The notes beneath the pieces were generated by a model, which had not been told where the DNA came from, searched no databases, and saw only the letters and a program-made list of their open reading frames with translations. Shown here one piece after another: positions 1 through 9,269 of a DNA stretch of 32,696 nucleotides. Both the position numbers and the translations under genes were made by a program. Position 1 is the first letter of the stretch, and the number at the start of each line of letters is the position of its first letter. Source of the stretch: Alphaproteobacteria bacterium RIFCSPHIGHO2_12_FULL_66_14 (GTDB lineage: Bacteria; Pseudomonadota; Alphaproteobacteria; Reyranellales; Reyranellaceae); the NCBI GenBank assembly GCA_001767945.1, contig MEMN01000078.1, positions 3,303 through 35,998 of the forward strand. Direction: 5' to 3'.

Positions 1-1
1 G

Positions 2-1393
2 CGCGGGCACCAGGGCCGACGCCGCGAGCGGGGCAGCCGCCGGAGCCTGTGCCGCCACGGGGGGCGGAGCCGCCGGCGCCGCCGAAGCTTCGACCGGCGG
101 CGCGGCCATGATCTGGGCCGGGATCGGGGTCTCGGCGACCGGTGCAGGGGCCTGGGCGACGGCGGCCATCGGCGCGGGCGCCATCACCGGCGGTGCCGGC
201 GGCGCAGCGGGAACTGCCGGCGGCGACGCCATTGGCGCTGTCGCGACAGGAGCCGCAGGGATCGGTGCGGCAGGCATCGGCGCGACCGGAGCAGCACTCG
301 CCGCGGTCGGCAGGGCAACACGACCGACCGGCGGCGCGACCGGTCGGCTGAGCGCCGGCTGGCCGGTTTGCATCGGGCGATTCATGTCGAGCGAGAGATA
401 GTTCGGTGCCGGTTGCTGCGCCGCCATCGCGGCAATGCCGGTGGCGACGACCGACACGCGCATGCGGCCCTGCATCGTGGCGTCGAACGTCGAGCCGAAG
501 ATGATGTTGGCATCGGCATCGACTTCCTCGCGGATGCGATTGGCCGCTTCGTCGACTTCATGCAGGGTCATGTCGAGCCCGCCGGTGATGTTGATGAGAA
601 CGCCCTGGGCGCCCTTCATCGAATGGTCTTCCAGCAGCGGGTTGGAGATCGCCGATTCGGCCGCGACGCGGCTGCGATCCGGCCCCTCGGCCTCGCCGGT
701 GCCCATCATCGCCTTGCCCATCTCGCCCATCACCGTGCGGATGTCGGCGAAGTCGAGATTGATGAGGCCCGGCATGACCATGAGATCGGTGACGCCGCGC
801 ACGCCCATGTGCAGCACGTCGTCGGCCATCTTGAAGGCGTCGGCGAACGTCGTCTTCTCGTTGGCGATCTTGAACAGGTTCTGGTTGGGGATGACGATCA
901 GGGTGTCGACCACCTTCTCGAGCTCGGTGATGCCCTGCTCGGCCGACTGCATGCGCCGGCGACCCTCGAAGTGGAACGGCTTGGTCACGACACCGATGGT
1001 GAGGATGCCCTGCTCCCGCGCCGCCGCGGCGATCACGGGCGCCGCACCGGTGCCGGTGCCGCCGCCCATGCCGGCGGTGACGAACACCATGTTGGCGCCG
1101 TCGAGAAGCTGCAGGATCTCGGGCAGCGCCTCCTCGGCGGCCTGACGGCCGACCTCGGGACGCGCACCCGCGCCCAGACCCTGCGTGATGGTGATGCCGA
1201 GCTGCACCCGTCGATCGGCGAGCGACTGGCCGAGTGCCTGCGCGTCGGTATTGGCGACGATGAATTCGACGCCTTCGAGCGCGGCGCTGATCATGTTGTT
1301 GACGGCGTTTCCGCCCGCGCCACCGACACCGATGACGGTGATGCGGGGCTTAATCTCCGACTCCTTTTGAGGGAGGCTGAGGTTGATTGTCAT
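2..1393 (-). CDS. ftsZ: Cell division GTPase FtsZ (C-terminus cut by window edge)
   Basis: FtsZ is the tubulin-like GTPase that assembles into the cytoplasmic Z-ring and recruits the divisome. The protein starts [10 protein letters not shown] at an ATG with GGAGA 8-10 bases upstream. The tubulin signature GGGTGTG is at residues 110-116, the N-terminal nucleotide loop [10 protein letters not shown] near 22-31, and the catalytic T7 loop NLDFADI at 212-218. The globular core ends near residue 322. After it comes a linker rich in Ala and Pro, with many APM/API/APV units, that remains open for about 140 residues to the window edge, so the conserved C-terminal peptide that binds FtsA is not visible. 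It is the last dcw gene seen here, 147 bases downstream of ftsA. Assignment is secure; only the true end is unknown. Confidence 0.97.
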   Translation of the reverse strand, partial: MTINLSLPQKESEIKPRITVIGVGGAGGNAVNNMISAALEGVEFIVANTDAQALGQSLADRRVQLGITITQGLGAGARPEVGRQAAEEALPEILQLLDGANMVFVTAGMGGGTGTGAAPVIAAAAREQGILTIGVVTKPFHFEGRRRMQSAEQGITELEKVVDTLIVIPNQNLFKIANEKTTFADAFKMADDVLHMGVRGVTDLMVMPGLINLDFADIRTVMGEMGKAMMGTGEAEGPDRSRVAAESAISNPLLEDHSMKGAQGVLINITGGLDMTLHEVDEAANRIREEVDADANIIFGSTFDATMQGRMRVSVVATGIAAMAAQQPAPNYLSLDMNRPMQTGQPALSRPVAPPVGRVALPTAASAAPVAPMPAAPIPAAPVATAPMASPPAVPAAPPAPPVMAPAPMAAVAQAPAPVAETPIPAQIMAAPPVEASAAPAAPPPVAAQAPAAAPLAASALVPA

Positions 1394-1540
1394 TCGGCTT
1401 TCTCCACGCAAACGAGGGGGGTATCTGCTCGGAGTAGCGACGCGGACCCTTTTTGGTAAAGACCCTTCACCGCCACCGGGCTTTTTCTTGTTGTTATCTA
1501 CAGCCTGTTGGGAACTGCCACATCCCACACAACATATTGC
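1394..1540 (-). other. ftsA-ftsZ intergenic gap
   Basis: This 147-base gap is the longest inside the dcw cluster, where most junctions overlap. A position upstream of ftsZ is where a separate ftsZ promoter would be expected, because many bacteria make FtsZ in excess over FtsA. I find the ftsZ ribosome binding site (GGAGA) next to the start. I find no clear -35/-10 pair, no GANTC site, no TTAA-N7-TTAA CtrA-type site and no convincing terminator. A regulatory role is inferred from length and position only. Confidence 0.4.
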
Positions 1541-2776
1541 CTAAAAGTTCTCTCTAATCCAACTGCCAATGCGACCAATCCGGCTTGCCTGGGCTTCTCC
1601 CGACGCCGGTTGGGCCTGGGCCGCCGCGTGATGGTGCAGCGCGAAGGACAGCAGGCCAGCAGCGGCGGAAAACGCCGGTCCACCGGTGGAATCCGCCAGT
1701 CCAGCAAGACGCAACGGTGCTCCCGTGCGGACCTTCTTGTTGAGAATCGCGGCGGCAACCTCGGGAACGCCATCGAGCTGGCAACCGCCGCCGACCAGAA
1801 CGGCCCGCCCGCCGGCCAACTTATCCACACCACTGGCCTCGAGGCGGCTGCGCACCAGTTCGAACGTCTCCTCGACACGGGGCCGGATGATCCCGACCAG
1901 GATCGAACGCGGAATGTGATTCGGACGCGTGCGTTCCTCTTCACCGATCAGCGGCACGTCGATGATGTCGTACTCGTCGTTGGGCTTGGCGACGGCGCGA
2001 CCGATCTGGGTCTTCATGCGCTCGGCATGGGCAAGCGGCGTCGACAGCCCCCGGGCGATGTCGCGGGTGACGTGCTCGCTGCCGACCGGAATCGAATCGA
2101 CGTGGACAAGATGGCCCTCGTAGAAGACGGCGATCGACGTCGTGCCGCCGCCCATGTCGATCAGGGTGACGCCGAGGTCGCGCTCGTCGGAGACCAATGA
2201 ACTCAACCCGGCGGCATGGGCGGCCACCACACGCTCGGCAATCTCGAGATGGGCACGGCGGACGCAGACCTGAAGGTTGCGCATGGCGCCGCTCGTTGCC
2301 GTGACCAGGTGGACATCGACTCCCAGGCGCTCGCCGAACATGCCGCGGGCATCTCGCACCGGAATGCCGTCGACGGTATAGCCGATCGCCTCGGAATGGA
2401 TGATGTCGCGGTCGGCGGTCTCGGCCGGCAGGTGAATGTGGGTCTGCACCCGGCGGACATCGCGCTCGCCGATCTCATGATGGCCGATCGCGACTTCGAG
2501 GCTTTGATTGTGCGAGGCGGCCGAGCCGCCGCTCACGCCGACGATCACCTCGCGCACATGCTCGCCGCACATCTCCTCGGCTGTCGACACCGCCGACGAG
2601 ATCGCGCGCGTGGCGGCCTCCATGTCGATGATGTTGCCGGAGCGCATGCCCTGGGCGGCCTGGTGGCCGATGCCGACCACCCGCAGTCCCTGCCCGTCGA
2701 CTCGCGCCACGAAGCAGACGACCTTGCTGGTTCCGATGTCGAGCGCCGCGATAATGCCGTTTCTTGCCTTCGCCAC
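1541..2776 (-). CDS. ftsA: Cell division protein FtsA
   Basis: FtsA is an actin-like ATPase that tethers FtsZ filaments to the inner membrane and links them to later divisome proteins. The 411-residue product has the usual family length. It shows the phosphate-1 motif (LDIGTSKV, about residues 13-20), the phosphate-2 region (LIDMGGGTTSIAVF) and a late VLVGGGCQLDGV segment. It ends in a basic/amphipathic tail (SRIGRIGSWIRENF) that fits the membrane-targeting helix. The start is GTG (position 2776), chosen because a strong GGGGGA ribosome binding site lies about 7 bases upstream and MAKARNGIIAALDIG matches the family's N-terminus. It lies 45 bases downstream of ftsQ and 147 bases upstream of ftsZ. 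Confidence 0.96.
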   Translation of the reverse strand: MAKARNGIIAALDIGTSKVVCFVARVDGQGLRVVGIGHQAAQGMRSGNIIDMEAATRAISSAVSTAEEMCGEHVREVIVGVSGGSAASHNQSLEVAIGHHEIGERDVRRVQTHIHLPAETADRDIIHSEAIGYTVDGIPVRDARGMFGERLGVDVHLVTATSGAMRNLQVCVRRAHLEIAERVVAAHAAGLSSLVSDERDLGVTLIDMGGGTTSIAVFYEGHLVHVDSIPVGSEHVTRDIARGLSTPLAHAERMKTQIGRAVAKPNDEYDIIDVPLIGEEERTRPNHIPRSILVGIIRPRVEETFELVRSRLEASGVDKLAGGRAVLVGGGCQLDGVPEVAAAILNKKVRTGAPLRLAGLADSTGGPAFSAAAGLLSFALHHHAAAQAQPASGEAQASRIGRIGSWIRENF

Positions 2777-2821
2777 GATAGTCCCCCGTCTCTACGCGTA
2801 CACTTTGGGTTTCATTGGACG

Positions 2822-3703
2822 TCACGCCGGCCCGGGTGACGGATCGCCACCAGAACCGCGCTTCCTGAGATAGAGCTTGTCCGGCAGCCTGAGATCGACG
2901 ACGCCGTATTCGCGCGACAACAGCTTGTGCCGCTCTTCCAGCTTGGCCAGCTGCTGGAGGGCGGCGACCGCATCTTCCTCGGGCAGCCAGATCTCGACAC
3001 CGTTGGTCAGAACGAGATTCCAGCGGCGCTGCCCGACCCACACGGCGGCGCGCAGCTGTCGGGTAAGGGCGGGCTCGTAGGCGAGCAGCAACAGCAGCTC
3101 GCCGACATGCTCGGGCGCGCCGGCGCCGCCCAGCAGCAGCAGCGACTCGGCACCCGGCGGCATGCGGCTGGCGCGGACGGTGCGGCCGTTCCTGTCGATC
3201 AGCGTGTATTCCGTACCATTCTGCCAGAGGGCGACGGCACGACGCTCCCGCAGCGTCACGTAAAGCGTGTCGGGAAGACGGCGCTCGACGGTGGCGCTGG
3301 CCACCCAGTCGATGGCCTCGAGGCGTTGGCGGGAGGCCTGCAGGTCGACGCCCAGCAGCGAATCGCCCTGCCTGACGTTGAGCGCCGCCAGGATGGCGCC
3401 GCGCTCGACATAGTCGCGGCCCTCGACGGTGACATCGGCGAGCTTGAACGGCGTGATGGCACCGATAACGCTGCGTGAAGCCGCATCGATCCGGGCCTGG
3501 GCCTCGACCAGCCAGCCCTCGCGCCACGCCCACCAGCCACCGCCGCCGCCGCAACCCAGAAGCAGCACGGCGATACCCAGCAGCATGGGCTGCCGCCACA
3601 GCGGCCGGCCGGTCTTGCGCATGGGGCCGCGCTTCTTGCGACGATCGTAGTCGCGCCGGATGGTCGTCGTGTTGGCCGTCGTTCTCCTTGGCGCGGCGCT
3701 CAC
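2822..3703 (-). CDS. ftsQ: Cell division protein FtsQ
   Basis: FtsQ is a bitopic inner-membrane divisome protein whose periplasmic part contacts FtsB/FtsL and regulates septal synthesis. The predicted product has 293 residues. It has a basic cytoplasmic N-terminus rich in Arg/Lys (residues 1-39), one membrane segment around 40-58 that includes a Gly run and WWAW, then a POTRA domain (about 77-145, containing KLADVTVEGRDYV) and the FtsQ beta domain. The GTG start at 3703 was chosen because it forms a GTGA overlap with the ddl stop codon and has GAGG about 9 bases upstream. A later ATG (MRKTGRPLW) 27 residues in is possible but would remove much of the basic N-terminus. Assignment is firm; the start is less so. 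Confidence 0.93.
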   Translation of the reverse strand: MSAAPRRTTANTTTIRRDYDRRKKRGPMRKTGRPLWRQPMLLGIAVLLLGCGGGGGWWAWREGWLVEAQARIDAASRSVIGAITPFKLADVTVEGRDYVERGAILAALNVRQGDSLLGVDLQASRQRLEAIDWVASATVERRLPDTLYVTLRERRAVALWQNGTEYTLIDRNGRTVRASRMPPGAESLLLLGGAGAPEHVGELLLLLAYEPALTRQLRAAVWVGQRRWNLVLTNGVEIWLPEEDAVAALQQLAKLEERHKLLSREYGVVDLRLPDKLYLRKRGSGGDPSPGPA

Positions 3704-4632
3704 GACGGATGCCTCGCGTGGTCGACCATCCAGGTCATCAGATCGGACCAGGAGATGCCGGCCCATTTCGCCTGCTCGGGCGCCAGGGACAGCGGCGTCA
3801 TGCCGGGCTGGGTGTTGAGTTCGAGCACGACCAGACCCGACGTTCCCGGTTGGGAATCGTCCCAGCGCAGATCGGTACGCGTGAGGCCGCTGCAGCCCAG
3901 CGCCTGATGCGCCGTGAGCGCCCATTCCTTGGCGAGATCGTAGACCTCGGGCGGGATCGGCGCCGGCACCAGGTGCTCGGTGATGCCGTCGGTGTATTTG
4001 GCTTCGTAGTCGTAGAAGCGCGTCCGCGGACGCAGCTCCGTAACGGCGACGGCGCGATCGCCCATCACCGCCACGGTCAGTTCGCGGCCGGGCACGAACT
4101 TCTCGATCAGAACGCGCTCGCCGAAGGCCGCTTCCGCCGCCTCGACGGCGGCGAGATTGTCGCCCTCGCGCACGATGTGGACACCGACGCTCGATCCCTG
4201 GTCGAGCGGCTTCACGACATAGGGCCGCTGCATCGGATCGCCGGCGGCCAGCACCTGGCGTTCGATCACCTTGCCCTCGGCAACGCGCAACCCGAGCGAT
4301 GTGAAAGCGTGACGCGCCATCGGCTTGTCCATGGCGATCGCCGAAGCCAGCACACCGGAGTGGGTGTAGGGCACCGCCATGATTTCGAGCACCCCCTGGA
4401 TGCAGCCATCCTCGCCGTAGCGTCCGTGCAGGGCGTTGAACACGACGTCCGGGCCGCCGCCTCCGGCCGGCCGCAGGAAATCGATCAGCGCACGCAGGTC
4501 GCGCTTCACGTCATATTCGACAACGTTGTGACCGCCCTCGCGCAGCCCCTCGGCGCAGGCACGACCGCTCACCAGCGAGACCTCGCGCTCGGGCGACCAG
4601 CCGCCCATCAGGACTGCCACCGTTCGCCTCAT
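3700..4632 (-). CDS. ddl: D-alanine--D-alanine ligase
   Basis: Ddl is a cytoplasmic ATP-grasp enzyme that joins two D-alanines to give the dipeptide MurF adds to the UDP-MurNAc peptide. The 310-residue protein matches DdlB-type length. Visible signatures are LMGGWSPEREVSL at the N-terminus, HGRYGEDGCIQGVLE (substrate loop, near 66), VVKPLDQGSSVGV (ATP-grasp binding, near 140) and ELNTQPGMTPLSL near the C-terminus, which carries metal ligands. The start at 4632 ([11 protein letters not shown]) was chosen because it begins at the family's first beta strand and its ATG overlaps the murB stop as ATGA. Longer in-frame extensions upstream would run into murB. It also overlaps ftsQ by 4 bases. Confidence 0.97.
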   Translation of the reverse strand: MRRTVAVLMGGWSPEREVSLVSGRACAEGLREGGHNVVEYDVKRDLRALIDFLRPAGGGGPDVVFNALHGRYGEDGCIQGVLEIMAVPYTHSGVLASAIAMDKPMARHAFTSLGLRVAEGKVIERQVLAAGDPMQRPYVVKPLDQGSSVGVHIVREGDNLAAVEAAEAAFGERVLIEKFVPGRELTVAVMGDRAVAVTELRPRTRFYDYEAKYTDGITEHLVPAPIPPEVYDLAKEWALTAHQALGCSGLTRTDLRWDDSQPGTSGLVVLELNTQPGMTPLSLAPEQAKWAGISWSDLMTWMVDHARHPS

Positions 4633-5546
4633 GTGGGCACTCCAATACGCCTGATCTCCCACTCCAGCTGCACGCCGCTGTCTGCGCGCACCCGCCGGCG
4701 GACTTCCTCGCCCAAGGCTTCGATGTCGGCGGCCGTTGCCACCCCGAGATTGATGAGGAAATTGCAATGCTTCTCGGAGACCTGCGCGTCACCGATGCGC
4801 AGGCCGCGGCAACCGGCGCGGTCGATCAACTCCCATGCCTTGTGGCCGGGCGGATTCACGAAGGTCGATCCACCGGTGCGGCTGCGCGGCTGGGACTCGG
4901 TGCGGGCGGCATCGATCTCGGCGATGCGCCGCGCGATCGCCAATGGGTCGCCCGGCGTGGCACGCAGCCGGACCGACGTGTAGATCCAGTCGGCTGGCGC
5001 GACGTTGTGCCGATAGCTGAACCCGAGCTCGGCCGCGTCCACGCGATGGATCGCCCCGGCGCGGTCGACGGCCTCGGCCGACACCAGCACCTGCGAAAGT
5101 TCGCCGTCGTAGGCGCCACCGTTCATGGCGACGGCGCCACCGATGGTGCCGGGAATGCCGCTCAGGAATTCGAGTCCGGTCAAGGCGTGATCGCGCGCGG
5201 TCAGGGCGACGTTGAGATCGAGCGCACCGGCGCCGCTCACCACCTCGTGGCCCTCGACGGCGATGGCGGTGAAGCCGCGCATCAGCCGGACGACCACCCC
5301 CTTCACGCCGCCATCGCGCACCAGAAGGTTGGAACCGACGCCCAGCACCGTGACCGCGACGTCGGCCGGCAGCGCGGCCAGGAACGACGCCAGGTCCTCG
5401 ACATCGGCCGGCCGGAACAGCACCTCCGCCGGCCCGCCGGTGCGGAACCAGGTCTGCGGACCGAGCGGCGCATCGGCCGCGAGCCGGCCGCGCGGCTTGG
5501 GTAACCGGTCGATCAGATGGGGGTGAGTGGTCGCGAGCGCCATCAT
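4629..5546 (-). CDS. murB: UDP-N-acetylenolpyruvoylglucosamine reductase MurB
   Basis: MurB is the FAD- and NADPH-dependent reductase that converts UDP-GlcNAc-enolpyruvate to UDP-MurNAc. The 305-residue product shows FAD-binding elements [10 protein letters not shown] (71-80) and [17 protein letters not shown] (130-146). The catalytic serine sits in [12 protein letters not shown] (S227), and the acidic residue in [12 protein letters not shown] is E258. The motif set and length fit the compact type II-like MurB common in Alphaproteobacteria. The first ATG (5546) overlaps the murC stop as ATGA; a second ATG follows immediately, so the start is uncertain by one codon. The 3' end overlaps ddl by 4 bases. 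Confidence 0.97.
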   Translation of the reverse strand: MMALATTHPHLIDRLPKPRGRLAADAPLGPQTWFRTGGPAEVLFRPADVEDLASFLAALPADVAVTVLGVGSNLLVRDGGVKGVVVRLMRGFTAIAVEGHEVVSGAGALDLNVALTARDHALTGLEFLSGIPGTIGGAVAMNGGAYDGELSQVLVSAEAVDRAGAIHRVDAAELGFSYRHNVAPADWIYTSVRLRATPGDPLAIARRIAEIDAARTESQPRSRTGGSTFVNPPGHKAWELIDRAGCRGLRIGDAQVSEKHCNFLINLGVATAADIEALGEEVRRRVRADSGVQLEWEIRRIGVPT

Positions 5547-7012
5547 GCCGCCGATCCGGGATCGTTGGCGTTGGCGATGGCACGCGGGCCGGCCTGCTCC
5601 GCCGCGAGTTGCTGGATCTGGCCGGGCAAGGCATGCGCCCAGGCCGTGATGTTGCCCGCGCCAAGACAGACCACGACATCGCCGGGCCGCGCGGCCTGCC
5701 AGATCAGCCCCGGCAGGTCACCCGGCGCGCCGAGCGGCGTCACGTCGCGATGCCCGGCGCGGCCCACCAGGTTGACCAGCATGTCGCGATTCACGCCCTC
5801 GATCGGCGCTTCGCCCGCGGCATAGACATCGGCGATGATCACCGCGTCGGCGTCGGTGAAGCAGGAGGCGAACTCGCCCTTGAGCGAAGCGAGCCGCGTG
5901 TAGCGATGCGGCTGCATGACCGCGATGACCCGGCCCGAACCGCCATAGGCCTGGCGTGCCGCCCGCAGGACGGCGGCAATCTCCACCGGATGGTGACCGT
6001 AGTCGTCGATGACGGTGATGCCGTGCGCCTCGCCGGTCTTGGTGAAGCGCCGCTTGACGCCCGCGAACGTACTCAGCGCGCGTCGTATCGTGTCGTCCGA
6101 CAGCCCCATCTCCTGCGCCACCGCGATGGCGGCAAGCGCGTTCTGCACATTGTGCTGGCCGAACATCGGCAGGCGCAGGCCGCTGATGATGCGCGATTCG
6201 TTGGTGGCGCGGTGCTCAACCATGACGTCGAAATCGGCGCCACCACGGTCGAGCCGCAGATTGATTGCGCGTACGTCGGCATTGGCGCCGATCCCGTAGG
6301 TAACGATGCGTCGATCCGCGACACGGGGGATCAGCGCCTGGACCTCGGGATGATCAGAGCACAGGACCGCGAAGCCGTAGAACGGGATGTTCTCGACGAA
6401 ACGCACGAACGCCTCACGCAGTGCGTCGAAGGTCCCATAGTGATCGAGGTGCTCGGGATCAACATTGGTCACGACGGCGATAGTGGCCGGCAGTCGCAGG
6501 AACGACCCGTCCGACTCGTCCGATTCGACGACCATCCAGTCGCCGGCCCCCAGTCGCGCGTTGGTGCCGTAGGCATTGATGATGCCGCCGTTGATCACCG
6601 TCGGATCGAGTCCGCCGGTGTCGAGCATGGCGGCCACCAGCGACGTCGTCGTGGTCTTGCCGTGCGTGCCACCGACGGCAATCGACCACTTGAGACGCAT
6701 CAGCTCGCCCAGCATCTCGGCGCGCCGCACGACCGGCAGGAGACGCGTGCGCGCCGCCAGGACCTCGGGATTGTCCTTCTTGACCGCGCTGGAGACGACG
6801 ACGACCTGGGCGTTGGAGATGTTGTCGGCGCGATGGCCGATCGCGACCTTGATACCGAGTTCGGCGAGCCGGCGCGTGTTCGCCCCCTCGGCGACGTCGC
6901 TGCCCTGCACCTTGTAACCGAGATTGTGCAGGACCTCGGCGATACCGGACATGCCGATGCCGCCGATGCCGACGAAATGGATGAGACCGATATCCAGCGG
7001 CAGCGCCCTCAT
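5543..7012 (-). CDS. murC: UDP-N-acetylmuramate--L-alanine ligase MurC
   Basis: MurC is a cytoplasmic Mur ligase that adds L-alanine to UDP-MurNAc using ATP. The 489-residue product is typical. It has the N-terminal Rossmann motif [17 protein letters not shown] (12-28), the Mur ligase P-loop GTHGKTTTT (115-123), the central [11 protein letters not shown] segment and the [10 protein letters not shown] motif that marks MurC. The ATG at 7012 ([15 protein letters not shown]) forms an ATGA overlap with the murG stop and matches the family's N-terminus. The open frame extends well upstream, but that part lies within murG and is rejected. The 3' end overlaps murB by 4 bases. Confidence 0.97.
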   Translation of the reverse strand: MRALPLDIGLIHFVGIGGIGMSGIAEVLHNLGYKVQGSDVAEGANTRRLAELGIKVAIGHRADNISNAQVVVVSSAVKKDNPEVLAARTRLLPVVRRAEMLGELMRLKWSIAVGGTHGKTTTTSLVAAMLDTGGLDPTVINGGIINAYGTNARLGAGDWMVVESDESDGSFLRLPATIAVVTNVDPEHLDHYGTFDALREAFVRFVENIPFYGFAVLCSDHPEVQALIPRVADRRIVTYGIGANADVRAINLRLDRGGADFDVMVEHRATNESRIISGLRLPMFGQHNVQNALAAIAVAQEMGLSDDTIRRALSTFAGVKRRFTKTGEAHGITVIDDYGHHPVEIAAVLRAARQAYGGSGRVIAVMQPHRYTRLASLKGEFASCFTDADAVIIADVYAAGEAPIEGVNRDMLVNLVGRAGHRDVTPLGAPGDLPGLIWQAARPGDVVVCLGAGNITAWAHALPGQIQQLAAEQAGPRAIANANDPGSAA

Positions 7013-8142
7013 GCGGCGGCTCCTGACGGGGTGAGGGAGAGGCCGATCATCTCGACGACCAGATCGGCCAGGCGGACGGCAGCGTCGGGCCGTCCGGCAG
7101 CGTGGGCAGCGGCGGCCATCGTGGAAAGCCGCTGTGGCGCCTCGAACAACGCACTCAAATGGGATGCAAGGGCAGCAGACGTAAACGAGGCATGCGGGAT
7201 GACGATGCATGCCCCCGTCGCCTCGAACGCACCCGCGTTGGCGCTCTGGTGATCGTCGGCCGCATGGGGGTAGGGAATCAGGATCGACGGCCGGCCGATC
7301 GCCGACAGCTCGGCCACGGTCGAAGCGCCGGAGCGACCGATCACGAGGTGCGCCGCGGCGAGCCGCTTCGGCAGGTCGGCAAAGAACGGCGCCAATTCGG
7401 CCACGACACCGGCCGCGCCATAACGCGCGCGCACATGCTCGATATCCTCCGGCCGGCACTGCTGCACCAGACGGATCCGCGCGCGCAGGGCCGCAGGCAG
7501 AGAAAGGATCGCCTCGGGGATGACCCGGCTGAACGATGCCGCGCCCTGGCTGCCGCCGAACACCAGGAGATCGATGATGCGGCCTTCGCCCGGAGCGCGG
7601 TAGGGCAAGTCGCGCAGCGCCCTTACGGGCTCACGCACCGGATTTCCGACCAGGCAGGCGCGCCGATCGTCGGCGGTGACGTATTGAGTCCGGGCAAACG
7701 ATGTCGCCACCCGCGCCGCGCCGCCCAGAACGAGACGATTTGCCTTGCCGAGAACGGCGTTCTGCTCATGCAGCAGGGCCGGCAGGCGGCGAAGACGCGC
7801 GGCGATCAGGGTCGGCACCGAGGCATAGCCGCCGAAGCCCACGACGGCGGACGGGCCGATGCGCCCTAGTGCGCGCCAGGCATCGAACAGGCCGAGGCCG
7901 AGCGCGAATACCGCCGTCACCCGCCGACGCAACGAGCCGGTCGGGCTGGCGGAGTGGATGTAGTAGATTGGCCGGCGCGACAACGCACCCTGCCATTGCC
8001 GGCCGCGCGAATCCGTCACCAACGCGAACGGCAAGCCGCGCGCCTCGAGTTCGCCGGCCAGCGCCTCGGCCGGGAACACATGCCCCCCCGTGCCGCCGGT
8101 CGCCAGGACCACGGGGCCCAGAGGAGAGTGGGTCTCGGCCAT
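7009..8142 (-). CDS. murG: Undecaprenyl-PP-MurNAc-pentapeptide GlcNAc transferase MurG
   Basis: MurG is a GT28-type glycosyltransferase on the inner face of the membrane that adds GlcNAc to lipid I to make lipid II. The 377-residue protein shows the lipid-binding glycine loop [11 protein letters not shown] near residues 15-25, the [12 protein letters not shown] segment, a second glycine-rich loop (VFGGSQGA) and the UDP-GlcNAc-binding [11 protein letters not shown] plus PHAADDHQ near the end. The ATG at 8142 has GGAGG about 7 bases upstream and overlaps the ftsW stop by one base (TGATG). An adjacent GTG at 8145 would give a GTGA overlap and adds only one residue, so the two cannot be separated from sequence alone. 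Confidence 0.96.
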   Translation of the reverse strand: MAETHSPLGPVVLATGGTGGHVFPAEALAGELEARGLPFALVTDSRGRQWQGALSRRPIYYIHSASPTGSLRRRVTAVFALGLGLFDAWRALGRIGPSAVVGFGGYASVPTLIAARLRRLPALLHEQNAVLGKANRLVLGGAARVATSFARTQYVTADDRRACLVGNPVREPVRALRDLPYRAPGEGRIIDLLVFGGSQGAASFSRVIPEAILSLPAALRARIRLVQQCRPEDIEHVRARYGAAGVVAELAPFFADLPKRLAAAHLVIGRSGASTVAELSAIGRPSILIPYPHAADDHQSANAGAFEATGACIVIPHASFTSAALASHLSALFEAPQRLSTMAAAAHAAGRPDAAVRLADLVVEMIGLSLTPSGAAA

Positions 8143-9269
8143 CACACCGCCTCCCTGAGCCCGGCGTGCTCGCGTGTCAGCGACAGCAGCATACCGAGAC
8201 AGATCGCCATGGCCAGCGCCGAGGAACCGCCGTAGGAGATGAACGGCAGCGTCATGCCCTTGGCGGGAATGAGCTGGATGGTCGACGCCATGTTGATGGC
8301 GGCCTGCAGGCCGAACTGCACGGCGAGCCCGGTGGCCGCCAGCGTGATGAAGAGGCTGGTCTCCTTCGACGCGCGCGACATCGAGCGCAAGGTCACAAAG
8401 GCGAACAGGCCAAGGATCAGCAGGCAAACGACCAGGCCGAATTCCTCGCCGGCGACGGCCATCACGAAATCGGTGTGCGCATCCGGAAGCTGCGCCTTGA
8501 CGGTGCCCTCGCCGGGGCCGCGCCCGAACAGCGAGCCGTTCATGAAAGCCTCGAGCGAGGTGTTGACCTGGTAGTTGTCGCCCGACGAGGGATCGAGGAA
8601 GCGATCAAAGCGACTGCGCACGTGGCCGAACATGAAATAGGTACCGACCAACCCGGCGGCGCCGCCCACGACGCCGAAGGCGGCGATCCACATCGGCAGG
8701 CCGACGACGAAGAGCTGTGCGCCCCACACCGCGACCACGACGACGCTCATGCCGAGGTCGGGCTGCAGGATCAGCAGTGCGAGCACCCCGCCCACCAGCA
8801 GGGTCGAGAGAAAGTAGCCGGGCACCCGACGCTCGGTGCGGCTCTGGGCCAGCAACCAGGCCGAGATCACGGCAAGGCTGGGCTTGGCGAATTCCGAGGG
8901 CTGCAGGCTGGAGAGACCGGGCACGGCGATCCACCGCCGCGCGCCCTTGATCTCCACGCCGATAATGAAGGTGGCGGCCAGCAGCACCACGCTGCCGCAG
9001 AACACCAGCAGGGCGAGCCGCCGGACGTGGCGCGGCGAGGACAGCGAAATCGCCAGCATCACCACCAGCGCCATCGGCAGGAAAATGAACTGGCGCTTGG
9101 CGAACACGAAGGAGTCGGCGCCGATGCGCTCGGCTGCCGGCGGCGAGGCCGCGAGGGTCAACAACACGCCGAAGGCCATGATCGCCAGGATCGCGCCCAG
9201 CGACCAGCGATCGACCGTCCACCACCATTGGCCGATGACGCTGCGGTCGTCGCGTGGAACCTGGATCAT
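8142..9269 (-). CDS. ftsW: Septal peptidoglycan polymerase FtsW (SEDS family)
   Basis: FtsW is a multi-pass SEDS glycosyltransferase that polymerises lipid II at the septum together with FtsI. The 375-residue protein has about ten hydrophobic segments and SEDS hallmarks: KGARRWIAVPGLSSLQPSEF in the first half, the large periplasmic loop with LPDAHTDFVMAVAGEEFG carrying the key acidic residues, and PFISYGGSSALA near the C-terminus. It is assigned as FtsW rather than RodA because it sits between murD and murG in a dcw cluster. The ATG at 9269 overlaps the murD stop as ATGA. Confidence 0.96.
   Translation of the reverse strand: MIQVPRDDRSVIGQWWWTVDRWSLGAILAIMAFGVLLTLAASPPAAERIGADSFVFAKRQFIFLPMALVVMLAISLSSPRHVRRLALLVFCGSVVLLAATFIIGVEIKGARRWIAVPGLSSLQPSEFAKPSLAVISAWLLAQSRTERRVPGYFLSTLLVGGVLALLILQPDLGMSVVVVAVWGAQLFVVGLPMWIAAFGVVGGAAGLVGTYFMFGHVRSRFDRFLDPSSGDNYQVNTSLEAFMNGSLFGRGPGEGTVKAQLPDAHTDFVMAVAGEEFGLVVCLLILGLFAFVTLRSMSRASKETSLFITLAATGLAVQFGLQAAINMASTIQLIPAKGMTLPFISYGGSSALAMAICLGMLLSLTREHAGLREAV

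Noticed and set aside
368-1459. Long plus-strand open frame opposite ftsZ (363 codons)
   Set aside because: It is an antisense shadow of a confident ftsZ, with His/Arg/Asp-rich translation and no recognisable domain.
1394-1540. A rho-independent terminator or clear promoter between ftsA and ftsZ
   Set aside because: T- and A-rich runs occur, but stems are short and no -35/-10 pair with proper spacing is present.
3475-4983. Plus-strand frame of about 500 codons opposite ftsQ, ddl and murB
   Set aside because: It spans three recognised genes on the other strand and has no domain; long antisense frames are expected at this GC content.
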